A DNA stretch of 64,000 nt, from NCBI RefSeq assembly GCF_030450125.1, contig NZ_CP123923.1, positions 3,720,001-3,784,000 on the forward strand, read 5' to 3'. Shown piece after piece: positions 56,184 to 63,611 of this stretch. Numbering within the stretch: the stretch's first letter is position 1; every line of letters starts with the position of its first letter. The notes beneath the pieces were generated by a model. That model had not been told where the DNA came from, searched no databases, and saw only the letters and a list, made by a program, of their open reading frames with translations. Made by a program: the position numbers and the translations under genes. The stretch comes from Streptomyces sp. WP-1. Its GTDB lineage: Bacteria; Actinomycetota; Actinomycetes; Streptomycetales; Streptomycetaceae.

Positions 56184-56213
56184 CATGGCTTCCGGCCATG
56201 GCCGGAAGCCATG
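56184..56213. promoter_or_regulatory. Perfect 30-bp palindrome upstream of the McrB-like gene
   Basis: Arms CATGGCTTCCGGCCA (56184-56198) and its exact complement. About 116 bases before the McrB-like start codon. Could be an operator or a cruciform-forming terminator of upstream DNA. Confidence 0.6.
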
Positions 56214-56301
56214 AGCTACCACTCGGCTGCGACATAGGTGGGGAGGGAGGGCCACCGCCGGGGGCGGAGTGTCTGAGATCAGGGGGTCGGTACGGGGCGG
56301 A

Positions 56302-56505
56302 CTACCGGGAGTGTTCACCTTCGCAGCGGCGGGGCCGCTGCCAGGCGGGCTTGTCGTTGATGCGGCCGTCGGACCAGGCGCGGAGGCTGGCATGGTGGTA
56401 GCGCTCGACGTCGGCCGAACCGTCTGCCCACTCGGGCCGCTCTCAGTAGCGGACGGCGGCTAATGCAACCAGAACGGCAACCACGAGTCCGGCCGGGTGT
56501 ACGGC
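56302..56505 (-). pseudogene. Decayed small membrane-type protein
   Basis: On the minus strand one frame reads a hydrophobic stretch (PAGLVVAVLVALAAVRY), a TGA stop, then ERPEWADGSADVERYHHASL and RAWSDGRINDKPAWQRPRRC to a TAG. The stop sits where Trp would suit the context. I recognise no family; composition resembles small proteins of actinomycete conjugative elements. Confidence 0.3.
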
Positions 56506-56681
56506 GGTGGTAGTCCATGGGGCAAGATCCACGCTTTGGTGGGCCGCTTCACCCGCTGGGCCGCACCAAGCGTTGTGTTGTGCAGGCGCACCTCACAAGC
56601 CTGAGTGGCCGACGAGGTTGCGGTAGCCAGACGGGATGCGCCTGTGCGGCCTGGTCGGCTCGCCGACGACGGGGTGCGACG

Positions 56682-56693
56682 CCAGAGGGCCGG
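56682..56693 (-). repeat. Left arm of a hairpin split by the IS1182-like element
   Basis: CCAGAGGGCCGG here pairs perfectly with CCGGCCCTCTGG at 58512-58523. Before the insertion these formed one 12-bp stem with a 14-nt loop, directly 3' to the tRNA-Ser fragment: probably that tRNA's terminator. Confidence 0.8.
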
Positions 56694-56704
56694 ACCACTT
56701 TCAT

Positions 56705-58500
56705 GGACGCTGTTGGTTTATTCGGCCCCTGCTTGTGCCCCGTCGAGCGTCAGCTCGGCGGGGCACAGCGCTGCGAAGTGGCTGGTGCGGGTGCGTGCCC
56801 GTGGTGTGCCGGTGAGGTGGGCGTCGATCCGGGCGAAGTTGATCGCGGCTCCGGTGAACTGGTGCTGGAGGCTGGTCTTCGTCAGCCCCCGGTAGCGGGA
56901 TCTGCGCAGGCCGCAGCGCCCAACTGCTTGGGAGATGGTGCCCTCGACGCCGGCCCGGATCTTGTAGCGCTCTTTCCAGGCATCGGTCTGCTGCTCGGCG
57001 CGGATACTGCGGATGGCATCGTGCTCGGTCTGCTGTTGCCGCAGCATGAGTTCCCGGCGGCGGCCAGTGGCTGAGCTGACGCAGTCCCGCAGGTGGGGGC
57101 AGGGGCCGCAGCGGCTGGCGGGGAACCTGACGCGGATGACGGGCAGGCCCTTGGAATCGTTGCGGGGATACCAGTCCGTTGCGGTGACCCCGCCAGGGCA
57201 GGTCACCTGCCGGTGTCTCCAGTCGACGGTGAATGCGTCCAGCGTGAAAGCGCCCTTGGCCTGGGACGAGGTGTTCTTGACCAGTGGCCCGTGCAGCTCG
57301 ACACCATGGCGGTCGCGGGCGGCGAGGACATGGGCGGCGGTGGGATATCCGGCATCCACCCAGTGCTCGGCGGGCAGGCAGTCCCGTGCGGCGAGGGATG
57401 CGTGGATCTCCTCGTTCATCGCGCTGTCCGCGACGGTCGCCACCGTGGTGGCCACGTTGGTGACCAGGTTCGGGACGCTGGTCTCGCCGCAGGTCTCGGT
57501 GAGGTGGACCTTGTATCCGTCCCACATGATGTCGCGTTTGACGCCGACACGGGCTTCCGGGTCATAGGGGTTGGCCAGGCGCGTCGCGCCCGGCTGCCGG
57601 TCTTTTGGGCCTCGCCGCGCCACCTCGCCGTCCACCCGGTGGAAGTGCTGGACCCAGACCTGACGCAGCAACTCCACCTCATCCAACGAGCGCAGTGCTG
57701 CGGGGGCGCCAGCGCCGAAGACGGCTTCCAGCAGGCGTGTCCCGTCCCGGCCGATCCGCAGACCCACCTCGTCCCGCTTCGCGCGGGCCTTGGGGAACCG
57801 GGAATCCTCAGCCCGGATGGCGTAATGCCTGAACCAGTCCGGCTCCGCGATCTCGGACAACCATTCCGGAGCGGCCTGAGCGAGCGCGTTCGAAGCCGCC
57901 CGCAGTGTCTCGGCCACCTGCTCCAGCCAGCACAGCTCACGGGCCGCCGAGAGCACATGCGTGGCGTCCGTGCGGGCCCGGCCCGCGCTCTTGAGCAACC
58001 CCTTCTCCCCGGGCCGCGGCCAGCACACCATCCAGCACCCGCCGCCCACCATCCGCCCCGGCCAACCGGTCCCGGAACTCCGACAACACCGAGAAGTCGA
58101 AGCCAGGATCATCGAGGTGGAGCCCGAGGGCGTACTTGAAGTCGATCCGTGCCCGCACCGCCTCCGCGGCCTGGCGGTCGGTCAGCCCTTCCACGAACTG
58201 GAGCACCGACACCAGCGCCAGCCCGGCCGGTGACCAGGCGGGCCGGCCTCGTGAGGCGAACAGATCCGAGAAGTCCTCGTCGAGGAACATCGGCCCCAGC
58301 TCGTCCCGGACCCGGATCGCCAGGCTCCCCTTCGGGAACACGGCCCGGGCCACCCGCACCGTCTCCGCCGGAATCTCTCCCGGGCCCTTCGGCTGCATCG
58401 ACATCGGCACCCACCCCACACAACAACGTCGGTCCCCATGACCACAACCGGGTCATGGGGACCGACGTCACGCGAAGGGCCGAATAAACCAACAGCGTCC
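56705..58500 (-). mobile_element. IS1182-like insertion sequence
   Basis: 1796 bp. Terminal repeats GGACGCTGTTGGTTTATT are exact at both ends. The 8-bp target ACTTTCAT is duplicated at 56697-56704 and 58501-58508. It has landed in the loop of a palindromic terminator. Confidence 0.93.
56718..58419 (-). pseudogene. IS1182-family transposase, frameshifted
   Basis: N-terminal frame (from 58419) reads VRVARAVFPKGSLAIRVRDE and FSVLSEFRDRLAGADGGRR; the body frame reads GEKGLLKSAGRARTDATHVL through RLANPYDPEARVGVKRDIMW to the C-terminal GRCGLRRSRYRGLTK. They join only if one G is removed from the run near 58007-58013. Combined length would be about 550 residues, normal for the family. Inactive unless the shift is a sequencing error. 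Confidence 0.87.
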
Positions 58501-58525
58501 ACTTTCATGTTCCGGCCCTCTGGGC

Positions 58526-58582
58526 TGGCAGAGGATACGAGATTCGAACTCATGAGGGGTTGCCCCCAACACGCTTTCCAAA
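58526..58582 (-). other. Orphan 3' half of a tRNA-Ser gene
   Basis: On the minus strand it reads from the anticodon loop (TTTGGAAA) through GCGTG, the long variable arm TTGGGGGCAACCCC, the T arm with GTTCGAATC and an acceptor 3' strand ending TGCCA. No matching 5' half is present. tRNA 3' halves of this kind are attachment-site copies of integrating elements, here for tRNA-Ser(GGA). Confidence 0.8.
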
Positions 58583-58879
58583 GGTTCGCCTGGGGGTCCA
58601 GGGAAGATCAGGAGCGTTCTGACCTGTGGCGGAACCGCTGGTCGACGGCCCTCTGAACGCTCCCGGACGTAGGGGACCGAGACCAGAACTGAGACCACGG
58701 AGTTGGGTCGTCTGCCAGGTCGGCAGCCCGATTCTGCAGGGGTCACGGGCCTGCGGTGGCCAGATCGACGGTACTCGGCACGCGGGGCTTCTTACCGGCA
58801 GTGAGCCATTTTTGTGAACCTCCCCAGGTCATAGGGACTTGTGATGGGGTTGAGCCTCACGATTCCGAAGGGGGAGAGC
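58583..58879. other. Non-coding DNA beside the tRNA-Ser relic
   Basis: Contains two GAGACCA iterons (58679, 58691) and no credible gene until the small membrane protein at 58880. Confidence 0.5.
58679..58697. repeat. GAGACCA iterons near the tRNA-Ser relic
   Basis: GAGACCA at 58679-58685 and 58691-58697, 12 bp apart, about 100 bases from the tRNA fragment. Spacing and position resemble integrase arm sites and parallel the GGGAGCC iterons at the tRNA-Pro ends. Confidence 0.45.
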
Positions 58880-59329
58880 GTGTCGAAAGCCGAGTTTGGG
58901 GCGCTCATCTTCACTGCTTGGACCATGTCGGTATGGGCTCTGACCATGACGGCAACATCGCAGCGCCGAGGTAACAGAACGCTCTTGGAACGGATCTGCT
59001 GGGCTCGCGGGCGGGCACACGCAAGACGGCGCCGCGCTCACCTGGTGCGCCAGGTTCGGGACAGCTCCTTGGCGACGCGTCCAGATCGTCCGACGCTGGA
59101 CTATTTGCAGCGGGAAGACGTCCTGTATCAGGTGTCACGGAGGGCACTCGCCCTCAAGATGATCGTCCCCGTCGCGATGTCCGTCTCGGCGGGTGGCGCC
59201 CTTGCAGCAACCATCCAACGCACAAGCTGGCACGTCTGGCGCGACGCCGTCGCGATGGGGGCCATGGTGACGCCCATATTGATCACTGAGCTTCTTCGAC
59301 TTGGCCACCGATCGGGTGATGGGGCGTGA
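58880..59329 (+). CDS. Small two-helix membrane protein, 3' end replaced by an IS
   Basis: GTG 58880 (MSKAEFGALIFTAWTMSVWAL) has AAGGGGGA upstream. A first hydrophobic segment (residues 6-20), a basic Arg-rich middle (RGRAHARRRRAHLVRQ), and two more segments (MIVPVAMSVSAGGALAA; AVAMGAMVTPILIT). The last 14 codons (ELLRLGHRSGDGA and stop) are IS sequence, so the natural C-terminus is lost. Not recognised. Confidence 0.45.
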   Translation: MSKAEFGALIFTAWTMSVWALTMTATSQRRGNRTLLERICWARGRAHARRRRAHLVRQVRDSSLATRPDRPTLDYLQREDVLYQVSRRALALKMIVPVAMSVSAGGALAATIQRTSWHVWRDAVAMGAMVTPILITELLRLGHRSGDGA

Positions 59330-60161
59330 AGCGCAACGAGCGAGGCCCCCGGGCTGTTGATCGAGATGTCTGACGTCTCAATCACGTTGCTCGGGGGCCT
59401 CGTTGGTTATCCATCCTGCCGCACTCGACCTGCCGCATGCACTCGTGGAGTGGGTCACCATGCTGATCGTCACCCGTGAGGGCGACCGGCGCTGCAAGCT
59501 CCGCCCGTCCCAGCGCGCGATGGTGGCACTGGTGTACCTGCGCGAGCACACCACTCTGGCGAAGATCGCCGCCGGGTTCGGGATCAGCGAGTCCACCGCC
59601 CACGCCTACACCAGTGCGGTCGTCGGCCTGCTCGCCGAACGCGCACCGGGCCTGCTGAAGACGCTCCGCGCGCACGACCCCGAGTTCGTCCTGCTCGACG
59701 GAACCCTCGCCGAGTGCGACCGGGTCGGCGACGGCCGGGCCGACTACTCCCACAAACACCGGCGCCACGGCGTGAACGTGCAGGTCGTCACCGACCCCGG
59801 CGGCCGGCTGCTGTGGCTCTCGCCCGCCCTGCCGGGCCGCACCCACGACCTGACCGCCGCCCGCACCCACCAGATCATCCGAATCTGCGAGCGCCAGGGC
59901 GTTCCCGTCCTGGCCGATCTCGCCTACCAGGGCGCCGGCCCGTGGCTGACCACCGGCATCAAGCGCAGACCCCTGCAGGAACTCACTCCCACCGAAAAGA
60001 CCCTCAACCGGGCACTGGCCGCAGCACGAGCGCCCGTCGAACGCGGCGTCGCGAGGCTGAAGTCCTGGCGTATCTTCCGCCGGTCCCGATGCAGCCCCAA
60101 CCGCATGACGTCAATCGCCAAGGCCATCCTCACACTGGAGCAGCAACGCTGAAGAAGCTCA
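59287..60161 (+). mobile_element. IS5-family (DDE_Tnp_4) element, copy 2
   Basis: 875 bp with ends TGAGCTTCTTC. Inverted relative to copy 1 at 51871, with which it could recombine to flip the McrBC-like genes. Confidence 0.9.
59403..60152 (+). CDS. DDE_Tnp_4 transposase, intact
   Basis: A 249-residue transposase. The N-terminal helix-turn-helix ([20 protein letters not shown]) recognises the ends; the catalytic triad is Asp in [11 protein letters not shown], Asp in [12 protein letters not shown] and Glu in [17 protein letters not shown]. Start TTG at 59403 is the longest option; the ATG of MLIVTREGD is an alternative. The frame is uninterrupted, unlike copy 1. Confidence 0.9.
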   Translation: MVIHPAALDLPHALVEWVTMLIVTREGDRRCKLRPSQRAMVALVYLREHTTLAKIAAGFGISESTAHAYTSAVVGLLAERAPGLLKTLRAHDPEFVLLDGTLAECDRVGDGRADYSHKHRRHGVNVQVVTDPGGRLLWLSPALPGRTHDLTAARTHQIIRICERQGVPVLADLAYQGAGPWLTTGIKRRPLQELTPTEKTLNRALAAARAPVERGVARLKSWRIFRRSRCSPNRMTSIAKAILTLEQQR

Positions 60162-60205
60162 ATGAAATACCTCAAGGCCGCAGGTATGCCGCTGGCTGAC
60201 GCGGC

Positions 60206-61414
60206 CTACGAGTGTTCCGGTTCGTGGCCGGTGAGAGCCGCGAATTTGCTATCGATGATGGGTTTAAGGTCCACACCAACGGCAGTGCGGCCCATAGCAA
60301 ATGCCGTTCGCAAAGTGGTGCCAGTACCCATGAATGGGTCGAGAACGACGCCACGCTCTTGTGGCGCCTCTTTTCCGCAGCTGCACCGTGTCCAGCCTTC
60401 GGTCTCCTTCTGCGAGAATGTGAACTCGCGAAAGTAGCCGCCGAGTACCTTCTTTGCTTCCGCTGCCAGGATCTGAACTGCGGCGGCATTCCGTCCTGTG
60501 CCGTTCTGAACCTTCAAGGCTTTACCGGCGTCAGATACCCCGGTGGCCTGAACGGCTGCGATGTGAGCTGGGGTGAGGCCCGCCTCCTTCGCCAGTTCCA
60601 TAGCACGCTTCGCTTGGGGGCGGGTGGGGTCAAGCTTGGCAGTGCGCCTGACGACTCGCTGACTTGGGGTCCCACACTTTCCGCAAACTACTAGCGGGCA
60701 GCCGAGTAGAACGGCGCGTCGCACGATCTCCGTAGGGAATGGAGCTAGATGCTTCCCCATGTTGCGCTCCGGATTGATCCGCCATACGTCGCCGGGATTC
60801 GAACCGTTCCAGACATCGTTCGAATAGCCGAAGAGATCGTAGTAGTAAGTCGACTTAGGTGCCAGATGGATAATGTATTCGTGCCTGCTGGCAAGTTTGT
60901 TCTTAGACGGGTCGGGCATTCCGACGTCTTTTGTCCAGATAATCCTGTTGCGAATCAGCCAGCCATCATCGATTGCCGCAGCTTCGATTCGGCTTGGGAT
61001 TCCTGCCAGAGAGCGGCGCACATAGGTGTCGCCTACGTTCAAAAATACCGATCCTGTCGGCCGAAGGACTCGCCTCCATTCTTTGAGGCAGTCCATCATG
61101 GCGTCGACGTATGCCTTGGGTGTGGCTTCCTGGCCGATCTGACCGGAGACACCGTAATCGCGCTTGTTGTAGTACGGGGGGGAAGTAACGACGAGGTCGG
61201 CTGAGTCGTCAGCCATCGAGATTCTGCGGGCGTCGCCCACTTTCACGTCTACTGAAGGAGCTTCGGCCCCCCGGAACTCGGTGGTGTATTCAGTCGGAGG
61301 TGAAGGCGGAGGAAAGTCGGCCGTCGAAGAGTTCACGCCGTCCGTAGAGGCTGGTTCGTCCTGTGGATTGTGACCTCGGGTTTCGCTGGCCCCTTCGGAA
61401 TGCGTACTCGCCAT
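60206..61414 (-). CDS. Beta-class DNA methyltransferase (N6-adenine or N4-cytosine)
   Basis: A 402-residue site-specific enzyme. Motif IV TSPPYY (77-82) precedes motif I DPFMGTGTT (359-367), the beta-class order; ASVFLN-type motif V is GSVFLNVGDTYV. Between them a zinc-ribbon-like insertion has CGKC (244-247) and CSC (344-346). The first about 50 residues are low-complexity. Start ATG 61414 follows GAAGG. Same strand as the McrBC-like pair, from which it is now separated by mobile DNA; it probably marked self DNA for that system. Target sequence unknown. Confidence 0.88.
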   Translation of the reverse strand: MASTHSEGASETRGHNPQDEPASTDGVNSSTADFPPPSPPTEYTTEFRGAEAPSVDVKVGDARRISMADDSADLVVTSPPYYNKRDYGVSGQIGQEATPKAYVDAMMDCLKEWRRVLRPTGSVFLNVGDTYVRRSLAGIPSRIEAAAIDDGWLIRNRIIWTKDVGMPDPSKNKLASRHEYIIHLAPKSTYYYDLFGYSNDVWNGSNPGDVWRINPERNMGKHLAPFPTEIVRRAVLLGCPLVVCGKCGTPSQRVVRRTAKLDPTRPQAKRAMELAKEAGLTPAHIAAVQATGVSDAGKALKVQNGTGRNAAAVQILAAEAKKVLGGYFREFTFSQKETEGWTRCSCGKEAPQERGVVLDPFMGTGTTLRTAFAMGRTAVGVDLKPIIDSKFAALTGHEPEHS

Positions 61415-61836
61415 TACCTTCGAGACCGCCTTTCTATCCGCTTTTTGCTGCTTGGTGGGTATTTCCCCAGCCGGTAGGGCCGCCTAGCACTGCTGGCGAC
61501 TTGTCGAGTATAGGGCCTTTCGATTGACTCGTCGAGTCCTGGCGTCAAGCGCGTCAAGATAGGGCCGCAGACTCGAACACACTGAGGTGTCCCGACGTTC
61601 TGACTCGACGTGCGGCACACACGCGGAGGCATGTGGTGGTCGACTTGTGGCGCATTACACACGGAGGCCGAGCCCCTTGCTGACAGCGTCTGCGCCATTC
61701 ACAGCCCTCTCACGGACCCGCTGGGCTTGCGAGCTTGGCCGACAGCCGCTTCCTGTCTGCCGGGTGATGTAGTGGTCCGTGCTACTGCGCGCAGTGGTTG
61801 CGGCACGCCCGCCAGCCACTCCTGCGTGTGTTGCAG
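61415..61836. other. Upstream region of the methyltransferase gene
   Basis: No convincing gene. It contains two direct repeats of GACT(T/C)GTCGAGT(A/C) and then the end of an IS630-like element. Presumably the operon promoter region. Confidence 0.45.
61498..61538. promoter_or_regulatory. Operator-like direct repeats before the methyltransferase gene
   Basis: GACTTGTCGAGTA (61498-61510) and GACTCGTCGAGTC (61526-61538), 28 bp start to start; the second is nearly palindromic. They lie about 84-124 bases upstream of the start, where a controller protein could bind. Confidence 0.45.
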
Positions 61837-62994
61837 CTGAGGTTGAAAGGGTGGGGTGACAGCGGGCGTTGGCGGTGGTACATCCTCGTCATGAGGTATG
61901 CGGATGGCGGCGGTCTGACCGCTGCGCGGCGGGCGAAGCGCGAGGCGGTGCGTTTCGAGGCCGTGGAGATGTTCGAGCAGGGGGTGCAGCCGCCGGAGGT
62001 GGCCCGCAGGTTACGGGTGTCGCGGAAGTCGGCGTACGCCTGGCACGCTGCCTGGCGGGACGGCGGCAGAGCGGCTCTGGTGTCCAAGGGGCCCGGCGGC
62101 TTTCCGTGTCAGCTCAGCGATGCCCAGGCAGAACGCCTGCAGGCCGAGCTGGAGGCCGGCCCTGCGGCGCACGGCTGGGTGGAGGACCAGAGGTGGACCC
62201 TCGCGCGTGTGGCCGAGCTGATCCACCGGCTGTTCGGGCACCGGTACACCCCGCGCGGGGTGTCGTATCTGCTGCATCGGCTGGGGTGGTCGCCGCAGGT
62301 CCCCGCGCACCGGGCCGTCGAGCGCGACGAGCAGGCTGTGGCCAGGTGACGGGAGGAGCAGTGGTCGAGGGTAAGAGGACGGCCCAGCTCTTGGGCGCGT
62401 GGGTAGCTTTCGAGGACGAGGCCGGGCAGGACCTGAAGCCCGGCAAGGGCCGCACCTGGTCGCGGCAGGGCAGGACGCCGCTGGTCAAGGTGACAGGCAA
62501 GGGTTCGGGCCGGGTCCTGATGGCCGGGATGATCTGCGTCAGACCCGGCCGCGAGACCCGTCTGATCTACCGGACGCAGACGTACCGGGGCCGTACCGGC
62601 GAGAAGAAGGGCTTCCGGGCTCGCGAGTTCGCGGACCTGCTGACCTCCGCCCGTCGGCAGCTCGGTGGTGCACCGCTGATCGTGGTGTGGGACAACGCCA
62701 GCACTCATCACGCCAAGGCCCTAAGGGAGTTCTGCGAACGCAACAGCGACTGGCTGACCATCGTCAAGCTCCCGCCCTACGCGCCCGACCTCAACCCCGT
62801 CGAAGGCGTATGGGCCCATCTGAAGAAGTCCCTGGCCAACCTCGCACCCCGCACGATCGAAGACCTCACCCCACTCGTGAAGAACCGCCTACGCGACATC
62901 CAAGGCCGACCCAAGGTCCTCGACGGCTTCATCGCCGAGACCGGACTGGGAGTGCAGTCTCCGTAGCCCTGTCACCCCACCCTTTCAACCTCAG
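61837..62994 (+). mobile_element. IS630-like insertion sequence
   Basis: 1158 bp bounded by a 26-bp inverted repeat beginning CTGAGGTTGAAAGGGTGG. The TA duplication usual for IS630 is not evident. Confidence 0.88.
61891..62966 (+). pseudogene. IS630-family transposase with stop codon and deletion
   Basis: The N-terminal helix-turn-helix part (MRYADGGGLTAARRAKREAV, 61891-62349) ends at a TGA where a Trp codon fits (AVAR-W-REEQW). About 25 bases later one A is missing from GTAAAGAGG. The catalytic part then continues in another frame: AWVAFEDEAGQDLKPGKGRT, VVWDNASTHHAK and LPPYAPDLNPVEGVWAHLKK. Both lesions make it inactive. Confidence 0.88.
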
Positions 62995-63433
62995 AGGCAC
63001 GTCTGACGGAAAGAACTCGCCTGCGAAGGGCCGTATGATCATCCGCCGTTACGGAGCCCAGCCATGGCGTATGGGCGGGGAGCACTACGAGCACCTGGCC
63101 GCTCGAACAGCCACGCCGAGGGCTGCCGCTCGACGGCCAGCTCGTCAGCGCGGCCTGGACCCAGATCTCGCCTCTGCGATGTCCGCTCCCGGAGTCGCGC
63201 TCCATGAGGAGGTCACCTTCGACCTTCTGGTGAATGACCTGTCGGGTCGAACGCAGGGACACCTTGGGACACGCGGGGGGCTCAGGGTGCAGGGTGGGAG
63301 CCCCAGCGCTGGGAGCCATCGGGGAGCCGATCCGCTCCCCGAGCCCCTTCCAAGCCACGCGGCAACAACCGATCCCATCCTTCCGACCTGCGGAAACGCC
63401 ATCGAGGCTGGCAGGCTCAGCGCCCGAACCTCA
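62995..63433. other. Right end of the island without a recognised gene
   Basis: About 440 bases. Translation in any frame gives no known protein; an integrase or excisionase expected here is absent. Contains the right-end iterons. Confidence 0.5.
63296..63328. repeat. GGGAGCC iterons near the right att site
   Basis: Three direct copies at 63296, 63311 and 63322 (15 and 11 bp apart), followed by an inverted CTCCCC. Same heptamer as at the left end. Confidence 0.6.
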
Positions 63434-63479
63434 TTCGGGACGAAGAGGTCGTGGGTTCAAATCCCGCCACCCCGACAGC
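63434..63479 (+). other. att site, right copy (tRNA-Pro 3' fragment)
   Basis: Exact copy of 47646-47691. Only the 3' half of the tRNA is present. The following 50 bases match the left side except for C/T and A/G transitions. Confidence 0.92.
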
Positions 63480-63492
63480 TGAAGTACCAGGT

Positions 63493-63527
63493 CAGGGGCC
63501 TGATCCGCTTAGTGGGTCGGGCCCTTG
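63493..63527 (+). terminator. tRNA-Pro terminator (right copy)
   Basis: CAGGGGCC...GGGCCCTTG; same hairpin as on the left with G-U wobbles introduced by transitions. Likely the original chromosomal terminator. Confidence 0.7.
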
Positions 63528-63611
63528 AGTGGTTTCTGGAGGTAGCGGACTGGCCGCCTGACCGGGGTGGCATGATCTGGCCGGCCCGATCCCGGTGGCC
63601 CCGGGTGCTCG

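Larger units (their letters stand above)
56069..56681. other. Remnant DNA upstream of the McrB-like gene
   Basis: Six hundred bases holding a 30-bp palindrome and a decayed reading frame (both listed). No intact gene. GC content returns to that of typical Streptomyces DNA, so this stretch may come from a different element than the defence genes. Confidence 0.5.

Noticed and set aside
61414..61698. 94-codon minus-strand frame upstream of the methyltransferase
   Set aside because: No ribosome site, Arg/Ser-rich composition and overlap with the likely promoter region.
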